DNA of 64,000 bases from Pseudomonas sp. IPO3778 (GTDB taxonomy: Bacteria; Pseudomonadota; Gammaproteobacteria; Pseudomonadales; Pseudomonadaceae). The stretch spans positions 15,504-79,503 of the forward strand of contig NZ_JACARC010000021.1 in NCBI RefSeq assembly GCF_013386825.1, in the 5' to 3' direction. The translations under genes were made by a program, and so were the position numbers. Numbering within the stretch: position 1 is the stretch's first letter; each line of letters opens with the position of its first letter. Below, in pieces: positions 8,636 through 16,883 of this stretch. Below the pieces are notes generated by a model. That model did not search any database and had not been told where the DNA came from. It saw nothing but the letters and a program-made list of their open reading frames with translations.

Positions 8636-9586
8636 GTGGACAAGATTTTCCACCAACCACTGGGCGGCAACGAAATGCCGCGCTTCGCCGGCATCGCCAC
8701 CATGATGCGTCTTCCCCACTTGCAATCGGCCAAGGGCCTGGATGCCGCCTTCGTCGGCGTGCCTCTGGACATCGGCACCTCCCTGCGTGCCGGCACCCGT
8801 TTCGGGCCGCGGGAAATCCGCGCTGAATCGGTGATGATCCGCCCTTACAACATGGCCACCGGCGCCGCACCGTTTGACTCGCTGTCGGTTGCCGACATCG
8901 GCGACGTGGCGATCAACACCTTCAACCTGCTGGACGCCGTGCGCATCATCGAAGAAGCCTACGACGAGATCCTCGAGCACGGCGTAATCCCGATGACCCT
9001 GGGCGGTGACCACACCATCACCCTGCCGATCCTGCGGGCGATCCACAAGAAACACGGCAAGGTCGGGCTGGTGCACATTGATGCCCACGCCGACGTCAAC
9101 GACCATATGTTCGGCGAGAAAATCGCCCACGGCACCACCTTCCGCCGCGCGGTGGAAGAAGGCCTGCTGGATTGCGATCGCGTTGTTCAAATCGGCCTGC
9201 GGGCCCAAGGCTACACCGCCGAAGACTTCAACTGGAGCCGCAAACAGGGCTTCCGTGTGGTTCAGGCCGAAGAATGCTGGCACCACTCGCTGGCGCCCTT
9301 GATGGCCGAAGTGCGTGAAAAAGTCGGCGGCGGCCCGGTGTACCTGAGCTTTGACATCGACGGCATCGACCCGGCCTGGGCGCCGGGTACCGGCACCCCG
9401 GAAATCGGTGGCTTGACCACGATCCAGGCGATTGAAATCATCCGCGGCTGCCAAGGCCTGGATCTGATTGGTTGCGATCTGGTGGAAGTTTCTCCGCCGT
9501 ACGACACCACCGGCAACACCTCCCTGCTGGGCGCCAACCTGCTGTACGAAATGCTCTGCGTACTGCCTGGCGTGGCGCACCGCTGA
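8636..9586 (+). CDS. gbuA: Ureohydrolase, probable guanidinobutyrase (agmatinase family)
   Basis: A binuclear manganese enzyme of the arginase/agmatinase family that releases urea from a guanidino compound. Metal ligands are visible as H126 (GGDHT), D149/H151/D153 (HIDAHAD) and D240/D242 (SFDIDGID). The length of 316 fits. The family name alone would give agmatinase, but the opening PLGGNEMPRFAGIATMMRLP and the neighbours (LysR regulator, SnoaL-like protein, NCS1 permease, sodium symporter) match the gbuA locus of P. aeruginosa, whose product acts on 4-guanidinobutyrate. The start is GTG, preceded by GATGAGG. The stop overlaps the next start by one base. Confidence 0.85.
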   Translation: MDKIFHQPLGGNEMPRFAGIATMMRLPHLQSAKGLDAAFVGVPLDIGTSLRAGTRFGPREIRAESVMIRPYNMATGAAPFDSLSVADIGDVAINTFNLLDAVRIIEEAYDEILEHGVIPMTLGGDHTITLPILRAIHKKHGKVGLVHIDAHADVNDHMFGEKIAHGTTFRRAVEEGLLDCDRVVQIGLRAQGYTAEDFNWSRKQGFRVVQAEECWHHSLAPLMAEVREKVGGGPVYLSFDIDGIDPAWAPGTGTPEIGGLTTIQAIEIIRGCQGLDLIGCDLVEVSPPYDTTGNTSLLGANLLYEMLCVLPGVAHR

Positions 9587-10011
9587 TGAGCGACCAGGCC
9601 GAGGTATTAAACGCCGCGGCCGACCTGGTGTCGGCCTTCGCCCGCAATGACCGCGAGGCCTACTTCGGTGCGTTCAGCGCCGACGCCAGCTTCGTGTTCT
9701 ACACCCTCCCCCAGCCGCTGCTGAGCCGCGACGCCTACCAGGTGTTGTGGGGCAGCTGGCGCCGGGACGAGGGATTTGAGGTGCTGTCCTGCACCTCAAG
9801 CAACGCGTTCGTCAGCCTGCAGGGTGACGTCGCGGTATTTGTGCATGACGTGGCCACCGAGCTGCGCATGAACGGGGAGCAATGCTTTAGCCAGGAACGC
9901 GAGACCATTGTCTTCAAACGGCAAGGTGATCGCACACAACAAAAAGAAGGCCTGTGGCTGGCCTGTCACGAACATTTGTCCGCTATGCCGGAAGGGCTGC
10001 CGCCCCCTTAG
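9586..10011 (+). CDS. SnoaL-like (NTF2 fold) small protein
   Basis: A 141-residue protein with the pattern of the SnoaL/DUF4440 NTF2-like superfamily: an N-terminal helix (LNAAADLVSAFARNDREAYFGAF), a first strand pair (ASFVFYTLPQPLLSRDAYQ) and a long curved sheet to the C terminus. Its ATG shares a base with the TGA of the ureohydrolase gene, so the two are co-translated. The function is unknown. In this locus it may handle a downstream product or be a non-catalytic partner, which is inference from position only. The permease start lies 22 bases downstream. Confidence 0.8.
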   Translation: MSDQAEVLNAAADLVSAFARNDREAYFGAFSADASFVFYTLPQPLLSRDAYQVLWGSWRRDEGFEVLSCTSSNAFVSLQGDVAVFVHDVATELRMNGEQCFSQERETIVFKRQGDRTQQKEGLWLACHEHLSAMPEGLPPP

Positions 10012-10032
10012 CCAATGTGATCGGAGCTGATC

Positions 10033-11538
10033 ATGAATAATAAAAACAACGAAAATAGTATTCGCAACATAGAAACCAACGGCGTCGAACAGATCCCGGA
10101 CCACGAACGTACCGCCGGGCCGAAGGATTTGTTTCGCCTGATTTTCGGCGGTGCCAACACCTTCGCCACCGCCGTGCTGGGGAGCTTTCCGGTGTTGTTT
10201 GGCTTGTCGTTCCAGGCCGGCGTCTGGGCGATTGTGCTGGGCGTGCTGGTGGGGGCGGTGATCCTCGCGCCCATGGGCCTGTTCGGCCCGCTCAACGGCA
10301 CCAACAACGCCGTGTCTTCCGGTGCGCACTTTGGTGTGCACGGGCGGATTGTCGGTTCGTTCCTGTCGCTGCTGACCGCGATCGCGTTCTTCTCACTCTC
10401 GGTGTGGAGTTCAGGCGATGCGCTGGTGGGCGGTGCGAAACGGCTGGTGGGCTTGCCGGAAACCGACCTGACCCTGGGCCTGGCCTACGGTGTATTCGCC
10501 ATTCTGGTACTGACGGTGTGTATCTACGGCTTTCGCTTCATGCTGTGGGTCAACCGCATTGCTGTATGGGCGGCCAGCCTGCTGTTCCTGTTGGGCATCT
10601 TCGCCTTCGCCCCGGCGTTCGACAGCCACTTCGCCGGCACCGTCGCCCTCGGCCAGACCGGCTTCTGGGCCGCGTTTATCGGTGCGGCACTGGTGGCCAT
10701 GAGCAACCCGATTTCCTTCGGTGCGTTCCTCGGTGACTGGTCGCGCTATATCCCGCGGGAAACCTCGAAGATGCGGATCATGCTGGCGGTGGTGCTCGCG
10801 CAGATCGCCACCTTGATCCCGTTCCTGTTCGGCCTGGCCACCGCGACCATCGTGGCGATCAAGGCACCGGACTACATCGCCTCCAACAACTATGTTGGCG
10901 GCCTGCTGGCGGTGGCACCGAGCTGGTTCTTCCTGCCGGTGTGCCTGATTGCGGTGATCGGCGGCATGTCCACCGGCACCACCTCGCTGTATGGCACCGG
11001 GCTGGACATGTCCAGCGTATTCCCAAGGCTGCTGTCGCGGGTCAAGGCGACGCTGCTGATCGGCGTGATGTCGATTGCCTTCATCTTTATCGGACGTTTC
11101 GCCGCCAACCTGGTGCAGAGCGTGTCGACCTTCGCCGTGCTGATCATCACCTGCACCACGCCGTGGATGGTGATGATGATCATCGGCCTGATCGTGCGCC
11201 GGGGTTACTACTGCCCGGACGACCTGCAAGTGTTCACCCGCGGTGAAACCGGCGGGCGCTACTGGTTCAGCCACGGCTGGAACTGGCGCGGCCTGGGGGC
11301 CTGGATCCCGAGTGCGCTGGTGGGCCTGTGCTTCGTCAACCTGCCGGGGCAGTTTGTCGGGCCGCTGGGCAACCTCGCCGATGGCATCGACATCAGCTTG
11401 CCGGTCACCCTGGGCCTGGCCTCGCTGGTGTACCTGACGCTGCTTCGCGTGTTCCCTGAACCGGCTTCCGTCTACGGGCCGACTGTGGCGAGGGAGCTTG
11501 CTCCCGTTCGACTGCGCAGCAGTCGCGAGGCCGCCTGA
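10033..11538 (+). CDS. NCS1-family cytosine/purine-type permease
   Basis: A 501-residue inner-membrane transporter of the nucleobase:cation symporter-1 family with about 12 hydrophobic segments. The first runs through GGANTFATAVLGSFPVLFGL, and the conserved NPISFGAFLGDWSRY segment is near residues 220-235. GGAG stands just before the ATG. By context it probably imports a guanidino compound or related cation, though the family usually moves purines, pyrimidines or hydantoins. The last 17 codons or so (VARELAPVRLRSS...) lie inside a REP element, so the C-terminal tail appears to be repeat-derived. Confidence 0.88.
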   Translation: MNNKNNENSIRNIETNGVEQIPDHERTAGPKDLFRLIFGGANTFATAVLGSFPVLFGLSFQAGVWAIVLGVLVGAVILAPMGLFGPLNGTNNAVSSGAHFGVHGRIVGSFLSLLTAIAFFSLSVWSSGDALVGGAKRLVGLPETDLTLGLAYGVFAILVLTVCIYGFRFMLWVNRIAVWAASLLFLLGIFAFAPAFDSHFAGTVALGQTGFWAAFIGAALVAMSNPISFGAFLGDWSRYIPRETSKMRIMLAVVLAQIATLIPFLFGLATATIVAIKAPDYIASNNYVGGLLAVAPSWFFLPVCLIAVIGGMSTGTTSLYGTGLDMSSVFPRLLSRVKATLLIGVMSIAFIFIGRFAANLVQSVSTFAVLIITCTTPWMVMMIIGLIVRRGYYCPDDLQVFTRGETGGRYWFSHGWNWRGLGAWIPSALVGLCFVNLPGQFVGPLGNLADGIDISLPVTLGLASLVYLTLLRVFPEPASVYGPTVARELAPVRLRSSREAA

Positions 11539-11603
11539 TGAATGGCGTGAAATGGATTGGGGCTGCTGCGCAGCCCAGCGGGAGCAAGCTCCCTCGCCAC
11601 ACA
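11483..11603. repeat. REP doublet, CTGTGGCGAGGGAGC family, overlapping a gene end
   Basis: Inverted copies CTGTGGCGAGGGAGCTTGCT...AGCAAGCTCCCTCGCCACA enclose an inner GCTGCTGCGCAGC-type dyad. This is a different REP family from the one at 2046. The left arm begins inside the upstream permease gene and supplies its final codons and stop. Confidence 0.9.
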
Positions 11604-11649
11604 GCCCCCTTTAGCCCCACATAAAAAAGATAATCGGAGACTCGCCGTC

Positions 11650-13032
11650 ATGGCATTAGATCTATTCGTCGTCCTCATCTACGCCGCCGGCATGCTGGTG
11701 CTCGGCTACTACGGCATGCGCCGGGCCAAGACCCATGAAGACTACCTGGTGGCGGGCCGCAACCTGGGCCCGACGCTGTACATGGGCACCATGGCCGCCA
11801 CAGTGCTGGGCGGTGCGTCCACCGTCGGCACCGTGCGCCTGGGGTATGTGCACGGTATTTCCGGCTTCTGGCTGTGCGCCGCGCTGGGTGCGGGGATCAT
11901 CGCGTTGAACCTGTTCCTGGCCAAGCCGCTGCTGAAGCTGAAAATCTTCACCGTGACCCAGGTCCTGGAAAAACGCTACAACCCCATGGCCCGCCAGGCC
12001 AGCGCAGTGATTATGCTGGCTTACGCGCTGATGATCGGCGTGACCTCGATCCTGGCGATCGGCACCGTGCTGCAAGTGCTGTTCGGCCTGCCGTTCTGGA
12101 TCTCGGTGCTGTTGGGCGGTGGCGTGGTGGTGGTGTACTCGACCATCGGCGGCATGTGGTCGCTGACCCTGACCGACATCGTGCAGTTCGTGATCAAGAC
12201 CGTCGGCCTTATGTTTATCCTGCTGCCCATCTGCCTGTACCGCGTCGGCGGCTGGGATCAACTGGTGGCCAAGCTGCCCGCGTCGAATTTCAGCTTCACT
12301 GAAATTGGCTGGGACACCATCATCACCTACTTCATGATCTACTTCTTCGGCATCCTGATCGGCCAGGACATCTGGCAACGGGTGTTCACCGCCCGTGACG
12401 AAAAGGTCGCCAAGTACGCAGGCACCTTCGCCGGTTTCTACTGCATCCTCTACGGCCTGGCCTGCGCGCTGATCGGCATGGCGGCCCACGTGCTGATCCC
12501 GGATCTGGACAACGTCAACAATGCGTTTGCCGCCATCGTCAAAGTCTCGCTGCCGGACGGTATCCGTGGCCTGGTCATCGCCGCTGCACTGGCGGCAATG
12601 ATGTCCACCGCCAGCGCCGGCTTGCTTGCCGCGTCCACCGTACTGACCGAAGACCTGCTGCCGCGCCTGCGGGGCGGTAAACAGTCGAGCCTGAAGATCA
12701 ACCGTCTGTTTACCTTGCTGACGGGGATTGCCGTGTTGGGCATCGCGCTGGTGGTCACCGACGTGATCAGCGCACTGACCCTGGCTTACAACCTGTTGGT
12801 GGGTGGCATGTTGATCCCGTTGATTGGTGCGATTTTCTGGAAGCGTGCAACGACTTCCGGGGCGATCACCTCCATGACGTTGGGCTTTGTGACGGCACTG
12901 GCATTCATGATCAAGGACGGGTTGGACGCCAACACGCCGATCTACTACAGCCTGGGCGTGGGCCTGGTGAGTTTTGTGCTGGTGAGCTTGCTGTCCCGCC
13001 GCCCGGAGGCTGTGGCAGCTCGGGCGATCTGA
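11650..13032 (+). CDS. Sodium:solute symporter family protein
   Basis: A 460-residue inner-membrane protein of the SSS family (LeuT fold) with about 12-13 hydrophobic segments. The conserved segment AGRNLGPTLYMGTMAATVLGG near residue 35-55 and the TDIVQFVIKT segment near residue 175 fit the family. I chose the ATG of MALDLFVV because it follows AATCGGAG and because the longer frame upstream is REP sequence. It belongs to the guanidino-compound locus, where P. aeruginosa carries a homologous symporter gene. The substrate is unproven. A strong terminator follows. Confidence 0.88.
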   Translation: MALDLFVVLIYAAGMLVLGYYGMRRAKTHEDYLVAGRNLGPTLYMGTMAATVLGGASTVGTVRLGYVHGISGFWLCAALGAGIIALNLFLAKPLLKLKIFTVTQVLEKRYNPMARQASAVIMLAYALMIGVTSILAIGTVLQVLFGLPFWISVLLGGGVVVVYSTIGGMWSLTLTDIVQFVIKTVGLMFILLPICLYRVGGWDQLVAKLPASNFSFTEIGWDTIITYFMIYFFGILIGQDIWQRVFTARDEKVAKYAGTFAGFYCILYGLACALIGMAAHVLIPDLDNVNNAFAAIVKVSLPDGIRGLVIAAALAAMMSTASAGLLAASTVLTEDLLPRLRGGKQSSLKINRLFTLLTGIAVLGIALVVTDVISALTLAYNLLVGGMLIPLIGAIFWKRATTSGAITSMTLGFVTALAFMIKDGLDANTPIYYSLGVGLVSFVLVSLLSRRPEAVAARAI

Positions 13033-13060
13033 ACGAACAACTGAAAGCAGCTTTCTTCAG

Positions 13061-13095
13061 CGGGTGCGACGTCGGATGTCGCACCCGTTTTTTTT
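13061..13095. terminator. Rho-independent terminator
   Basis: Perfect 10-base arms CGGGTGCGAC/GTCGCACCCG with a 7-base loop, followed by eight T residues on the plus strand. It ends the gbu-locus transcript. The T run touches the stop codon of the convergent fusion gene. Confidence 0.93.
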
Positions 13096-15061
13096 ATTCC
13101 CACATTGTCGAAACCGCCGGCGCCCTTGCCTGGATGACCTCCTGAACCAAAGAGGCCCATACCAATCCCTGGGTTGTGCCCGCGGCGTACGTTGCCCCCG
13201 CGACAATTCGGTTGTAGGCCGACCAATAGACGATTGAAAGTCCATCTGCGGTGCCGGGCCTCGCACACTCGATAATGTGCAAGTCGCCCTTTTCGATCGC
13301 CCTGCGGTAGGACGCTGGAAAGTGCCGAGAAACCGCGGCCAGGCACGCCGCCAATATCTGTTCCTTGTCCTCCTGCGTCGAATCGGGCGGAACCTGCCCG
13401 CCGGAAACAAGAATGCAGTCCCCGTCCAAGCGGCAATTCATGACACCGATGGGCAGATCGTGCTGCAGCTTGAGCCCGCGCATTCCGACCCCTTCATGAC
13501 CCACCGCGCGCAGCTTGAAAAACCAGCCAATGATCGCGATGACCTCTGGCTCCTCTACCCCCATGGCCGTGATAACGAAGTGCTCTCTGCTCAGATCAGC
13601 AATCTGTACCGGACTCAGATGCTGGGGCAGGAACTGAACCCCTGAGCGCCGCAAAAGTGCCTCTATTTCCTCCATGAGATGGACAAATTCCAGCTCGTAG
13701 CCCGATACCTCAAGCGCACGACCGATTCCAGGGACGCCATAATTTGCCTGGAATTGCCGTTGACTGATCTCTGCCGGTTCACACCCCGGCTGGCCGCTCG
13801 GCCACGGCCTGTTCTCGATATCGCACTGCTCGCGGATCAAGGCCTCAACGCCTGTGGCGTCGGCCGCATAGGCTCTTACAATCCCCGACCGCGCGAAGGG
13901 TGCCAGCGATGGGTTATCGGCCAGGAGTTTTTCAAACAACTCGATGCCTGCGCGATTGCACTCAACGGCCAAATGCTGATTTCCTGGCGTTAGATACTCG
14001 TTATGCAGCGGCTTTGCAGTCGTCTCCGTTGCAGACAGGTGCCGCATGTTCACATGCTTGTGACTGGCTCCATCCCTTTGCTGATTTCCCCCGTAAACCA
14101 TGACGTGATAATTCGCCAGGCGGAACATTACGGCCTGGAGCAGGCCGTTGATACCTCTGCCCATAATCGACACGCGTGGCGCGCCGGCATGCACCGGCTG
14201 AGAAGGGATGATCAATGAGTGTGCAAGTTTGCGCCTGACAAGGCCGCTCAGGGCCATCAAGCTGAGTTGAACAGCAACCGCATAGTCAAGGTCGCCGTTG
14301 CAGGCTTCGGTGGTCGCCGCTTGTGTGGTCAGGGTCGCCGGCTTGCGCCATGTGGCGACACCACAGCCGAGGGATTGGGTACGTGTCCGAAAGGCATCCA
14401 GCGTTCCGGGCCCGTAGTCCACTACAAGCTGGATGTCTTCAGCCGTTGCCAGGGCCTGTAACGCATCGTCGCTGAAGACATCCGGCTTGGCGACACACAC
14501 CAGGCGAGCATGTCTGTGCATACACTGGATAAGGGCCCGATCAATGCGATGAGTGGTCTCATCATTCAGGGATACGCATAGGGCCACAGCAGAGGCCCCC
14601 TGCAGCGCCTCGAACCAGTCTGCGACATACGACACCCTACAATCGGAAACGGCTTTCCCGAGAGTGTCCGGAACTTGGCCGGGCCGACATAACACGTTAA
14701 TCCGAACATCCGGATCCAGTTCAAGCAATAACTTAGTAAGTTCTTTTCCCACATTGCCGTATCCCACCACACAGACATCACGAGGAATGGCGCCATCGGC
14801 GAGGGTCAGCCAATGTGCAATATAGGCAGCAACATGCGGTGCGTTGACCCCGGGCGTATTGATCACTCGAATGTTGTTAGAGGCACACAGATCCAATCGC
14901 ACCTTATCCAGACTCGTACCTCTGCGAACTAAATAGAGGTCTCCAAATGGATGGGATATACGCCATTGCTCTATAACATCTGCCTCGATAGTTTGATCAG
15001 CGACAATGATCGTTGATGGGCGCAGGAGCCCGATCTGTATGAGCAGGGCTTGCTTGCTCAA
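13094..15061 (-). CDS. Fused 2-hydroxyacid-dehydrogenase-like / FAD-dependent oxidoreductase
   Basis: A 655-residue two-domain protein. Residues about 15-285 resemble D-2-hydroxyacid dehydrogenases: INTPGVNAPHVAAY (67-80) and the NAD motif VVGYGNVGKEL (98-108). Where the family has the catalytic His in TPHIGGAT, this protein reads TLTTQAATTEA (243-253), with Gln at 247. Residues about 295-655 form a DAO-type flavin domain with IMGRGINGLL (299-308). The only usable start in frame is TTG, overlapping the stop of a 44-codon ORF (TTGA). The N terminus is roughly 35-50 residues shorter than usual for the dehydrogenase family. Codon use is less G+C rich than in the neighbours. Substrate unknown. 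Confidence 0.8.
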   Translation of the reverse strand: MSKQALLIQIGLLRPSTIIVADQTIEADVIEQWRISHPFGDLYLVRRGTSLDKVRLDLCASNNIRVINTPGVNAPHVAAYIAHWLTLADGAIPRDVCVVGYGNVGKELTKLLLELDPDVRINVLCRPGQVPDTLGKAVSDCRVSYVADWFEALQGASAVALCVSLNDETTHRIDRALIQCMHRHARLVCVAKPDVFSDDALQALATAEDIQLVVDYGPGTLDAFRTRTQSLGCGVATWRKPATLTTQAATTEACNGDLDYAVAVQLSLMALSGLVRRKLAHSLIIPSQPVHAGAPRVSIMGRGINGLLQAVMFRLANYHVMVYGGNQQRDGASHKHVNMRHLSATETTAKPLHNEYLTPGNQHLAVECNRAGIELFEKLLADNPSLAPFARSGIVRAYAADATGVEALIREQCDIENRPWPSGQPGCEPAEISQRQFQANYGVPGIGRALEVSGYELEFVHLMEEIEALLRRSGVQFLPQHLSPVQIADLSREHFVITAMGVEEPEVIAIIGWFFKLRAVGHEGVGMRGLKLQHDLPIGVMNCRLDGDCILVSGGQVPPDSTQEDKEQILAACLAAVSRHFPASYRRAIEKGDLHIIECARPGTADGLSIVYWSAYNRIVAGATYAAGTTQGLVWASLVQEVIQARAPAVSTMWE

Positions 15062-15192
15062 CGTCGGCGGAAAAACACGATGTTGCCGGGTGCGTCAGCC
15101 TTCCAGCCTCTCGATACAGGTGCGATGTGCAAGATATTTCCGGTTGTGGCGATGAGTGACGCGGCGACTGGCGGGACGGAAGAAAGCATCAT
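15058..15192 (-). CDS. 44-residue ORF coupled to the fusion oxidoreductase
   Basis: An ORF opening ATGATG behind a strong ribosome site (GGAGATAAGG, 5-14 bases upstream). It encodes MMLSSVPPVAASLIATTG, then NILHIAPVSRGWKADAP and GNIVFFRRR. The first 21 residues are hydrophobic, there is no Cys, and the end is basic. GNIL and GNIV form a loose internal repeat. Its TGA overlaps the TTG start of the large gene, the usual layout of translational coupling. It could be a genuine small protein or peptide precursor acted on by the oxidoreductase, a leader ORF that only drives coupling, or the true N terminus of the large gene cut off by a frameshift. I cannot decide from sequence alone. Confidence 0.5.
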   Translation of the reverse strand: MMLSSVPPVAASLIATTGNILHIAPVSRGWKADAPGNIVFFRRR

Positions 15193-15483
15193 GGCCTTAT
15201 CTCCAACAATCTGACTGGCTCAAGAGGAGTTCAATAAAGTTGGGGGTGCTGGAAATGCAAACGATACAAATCTTTTCCTAACGGAACTCAACCTACGCCT
15301 ATCTTCAGAATTGAATAAGCCAGCCGTTTCTGACAAACAGGTAGTCCACTTCCGACACTTAAACGCCAAAGCCTGACTGACGTGCACAGATTCGGACTAC
15401 TTAGGTATTACCGTGAAATGATCAAACGGCGTGTTCGAACAGCGTTCCTGACCACAGCCGTTTTTTGCCAACGCACAAAACAA
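15193..15483. other. A+T-richer promoter region of accessory patch 1
   Basis: About 290 bases with no credible gene on either strand and visibly lower G+C than the surroundings. On the minus strand it should hold the promoter of the 44-residue ORF. A loose pair TTGAGT and TGTATC spaced about 17 bases apart is present at roughly 15255-15285 but is weak. No direct repeats, tRNA end or integrase gene marks a boundary. Confidence 0.35.
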
Positions 15484-15574
15484 ATGTGGGAGCGGGCTTG
15501 CTCGCGAATACGGTGCGTCAGTCAGTGCAAAGGTCACTGATACACAGTATTCGCGAGCAAGCCCGCTCCCACAT
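15484..15574. repeat. REP doublet, GTGGGAGCGGG family
   Basis: Inverted copies TGTGGGAGCGGGCTTGCTCG...CGAGCAAGCCCGCTCCCACA with a spacer containing an imperfect CAGTCAGTGC/GGTCACTGA dyad. It marks the right edge of the lower-G+C patch and lies about 60 bases beyond the end of the following small gene. Confidence 0.9.
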
Positions 15575-15632
15575 AAAATTTATGTCGCTTCAGACCGCGC
15601 CCAAACACAGGGGTTTGAGCGCTTTCCAGGAC

Positions 15633-15755
15633 CTACCTGCGACGCGGGCGACGCTGCTCGTCATCGGTGCGGATTGGCACCGGTTGCAGCGGTGGCTCGA
15701 TCAAGCCGAGTGCGACGCCGAGGTCGTGCAGCCAGTTTTGCAGTTTCTCTTTCAT
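15633..15755 (-). CDS. PA1414-family micro-protein (40 aa)
   Basis: A 40-residue protein with an amphipathic N-terminal helix (MKEKLQNWLHDLGVALGL), a proline-rich middle (IEPPLQPVPI) and a basic tail (DDEQRRPRRR). This matches the small Pseudomonas family named after PA1414. GGGGGC stands upstream of the ATG. In P. aeruginosa the gene lies between a LysR gene and the gbu region, and the same neighbours are found here, which supports it being real. Function unknown. The helix could bind a membrane surface or a larger protein. Confidence 0.75.
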   Translation of the reverse strand: MKEKLQNWLHDLGVALGLIEPPLQPVPIRTDDEQRRPRRR

Positions 15756-15892
15756 GGTGCCCCCTTGGGGTAATGCCGAGCGGCTGGAATTCTTTGGCCG
15801 CTTCCTACAGATAGTAGCCCTAAGTCCTACGTATTGCTTGAACGAAACCACAACGAACTATTACTGAATTGATCAAAATCCTGACGGATCGT

Positions 15893-16786
15893 TCAAGCAA
15901 TTGCTCGGGTTTCGCTTTCCGGTAGCACCTTGCCCTCCTGCTGCAGGTCAATCCACGCGTTGAGGTTAGCGCCGAGCATGCCCTTGCGCCACATCAACCA
16001 GGTGGTGGCGCTGGCAAAAGGCCCGACCAGCGGATGAACGGACACGCTGTCCTTGCCCGGCAGGCTGTCGAGCATCGATTCAGACATCAAGGCCACACCA
16101 GAGCCGGCGGTCACACAGGCCAGCATGCCCTGGTAGGACTCGATCTCAATGGCACGCCCCATGGCCACGCGGTCGTGGGAAAACCAGGCTTCCAGGCGCG
16201 CCCGGTAGGCGCAACTGCGTCGGAAAGTGAACACCGAGCGGCCAGCGACATCCTGCGGCCCACGCACGGGTGGGTGATCCGCCTCGCAAATCAGTATCAG
16301 CCGCTCCTCGCACAGCGGTATGCCATCCAGGGTGGCCAGGCTCAACGGGCCGTCCACCAGTGCGGCATCCAGGCGCCCGGTGATCAATCCCTCCAACAAC
16401 TCGCCGCTGGGGGCCGACTGCACTTGCAGGTTCACCATCGGATACGCCTTGTGATAACGCGCCAGCAGCTTCGGCAAATGAATCGCCGCCGTGCTGTACA
16501 TGCTGCCGAGCACAAAATCGCCAGCGGGCTGGCCGCCCTGCACCGCGCCATAGGCTTCGTCATGCAGCGCGAGCAGGCGAGCACTGTAGTCCAGCAACAC
16601 TTTACCTGCGGGAGAAAGCTGCAAACGCTGACGCTCGCGCACAAACAGTTCGACGCCGAGCTGTTCTTCCATTTGTTTCAGCCGGGTCGACAGGTTGGAC
16701 GGAACCCGGTGCAAACGCTCGGCGGCGCGGGTGATGGAGCCCTCCTCGGCCACGGCCTGGAAAATACGCAATTGACTAAACTCCAT
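15893..16786 (-). CDS. LysR-type transcriptional regulator
   Basis: A 297-residue LysR regulator. The DNA-binding domain is at about 1-60 (FSQLRIFQAVAEEGSITRAA, then VPSNLSTRLKQMEEQLG), followed by the two-lobed effector domain. I chose the ATG behind GGAGAAAGGTG over the adjacent GTG. It is divergent from the MFS exporter gene with about 100 A+T-rich bases between them, so the exporter is the likely target. It resembles regulators annotated as PtrR (putrescine utilisation), but the sequence alone does not settle this. Confidence 0.88.
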   Translation of the reverse strand: MEFSQLRIFQAVAEEGSITRAAERLHRVPSNLSTRLKQMEEQLGVELFVRERQRLQLSPAGKVLLDYSARLLALHDEAYGAVQGGQPAGDFVLGSMYSTAAIHLPKLLARYHKAYPMVNLQVQSAPSGELLEGLITGRLDAALVDGPLSLATLDGIPLCEERLILICEADHPPVRGPQDVAGRSVFTFRRSCAYRARLEAWFSHDRVAMGRAIEIESYQGMLACVTAGSGVALMSESMLDSLPGKDSVSVHPLVGPFASATTWLMWRKGMLGANLNAWIDLQQEGKVLPESETRAIA

Positions 16787-16883
16787 CACCTTTCTCCAAA
16801 ACTGAACAAGTTACTCACTATTATTCATTTTTACAGAAAGTCAATTCACTTTAGCCTGATGGTCACTCGCTGATTGCAGGAAA

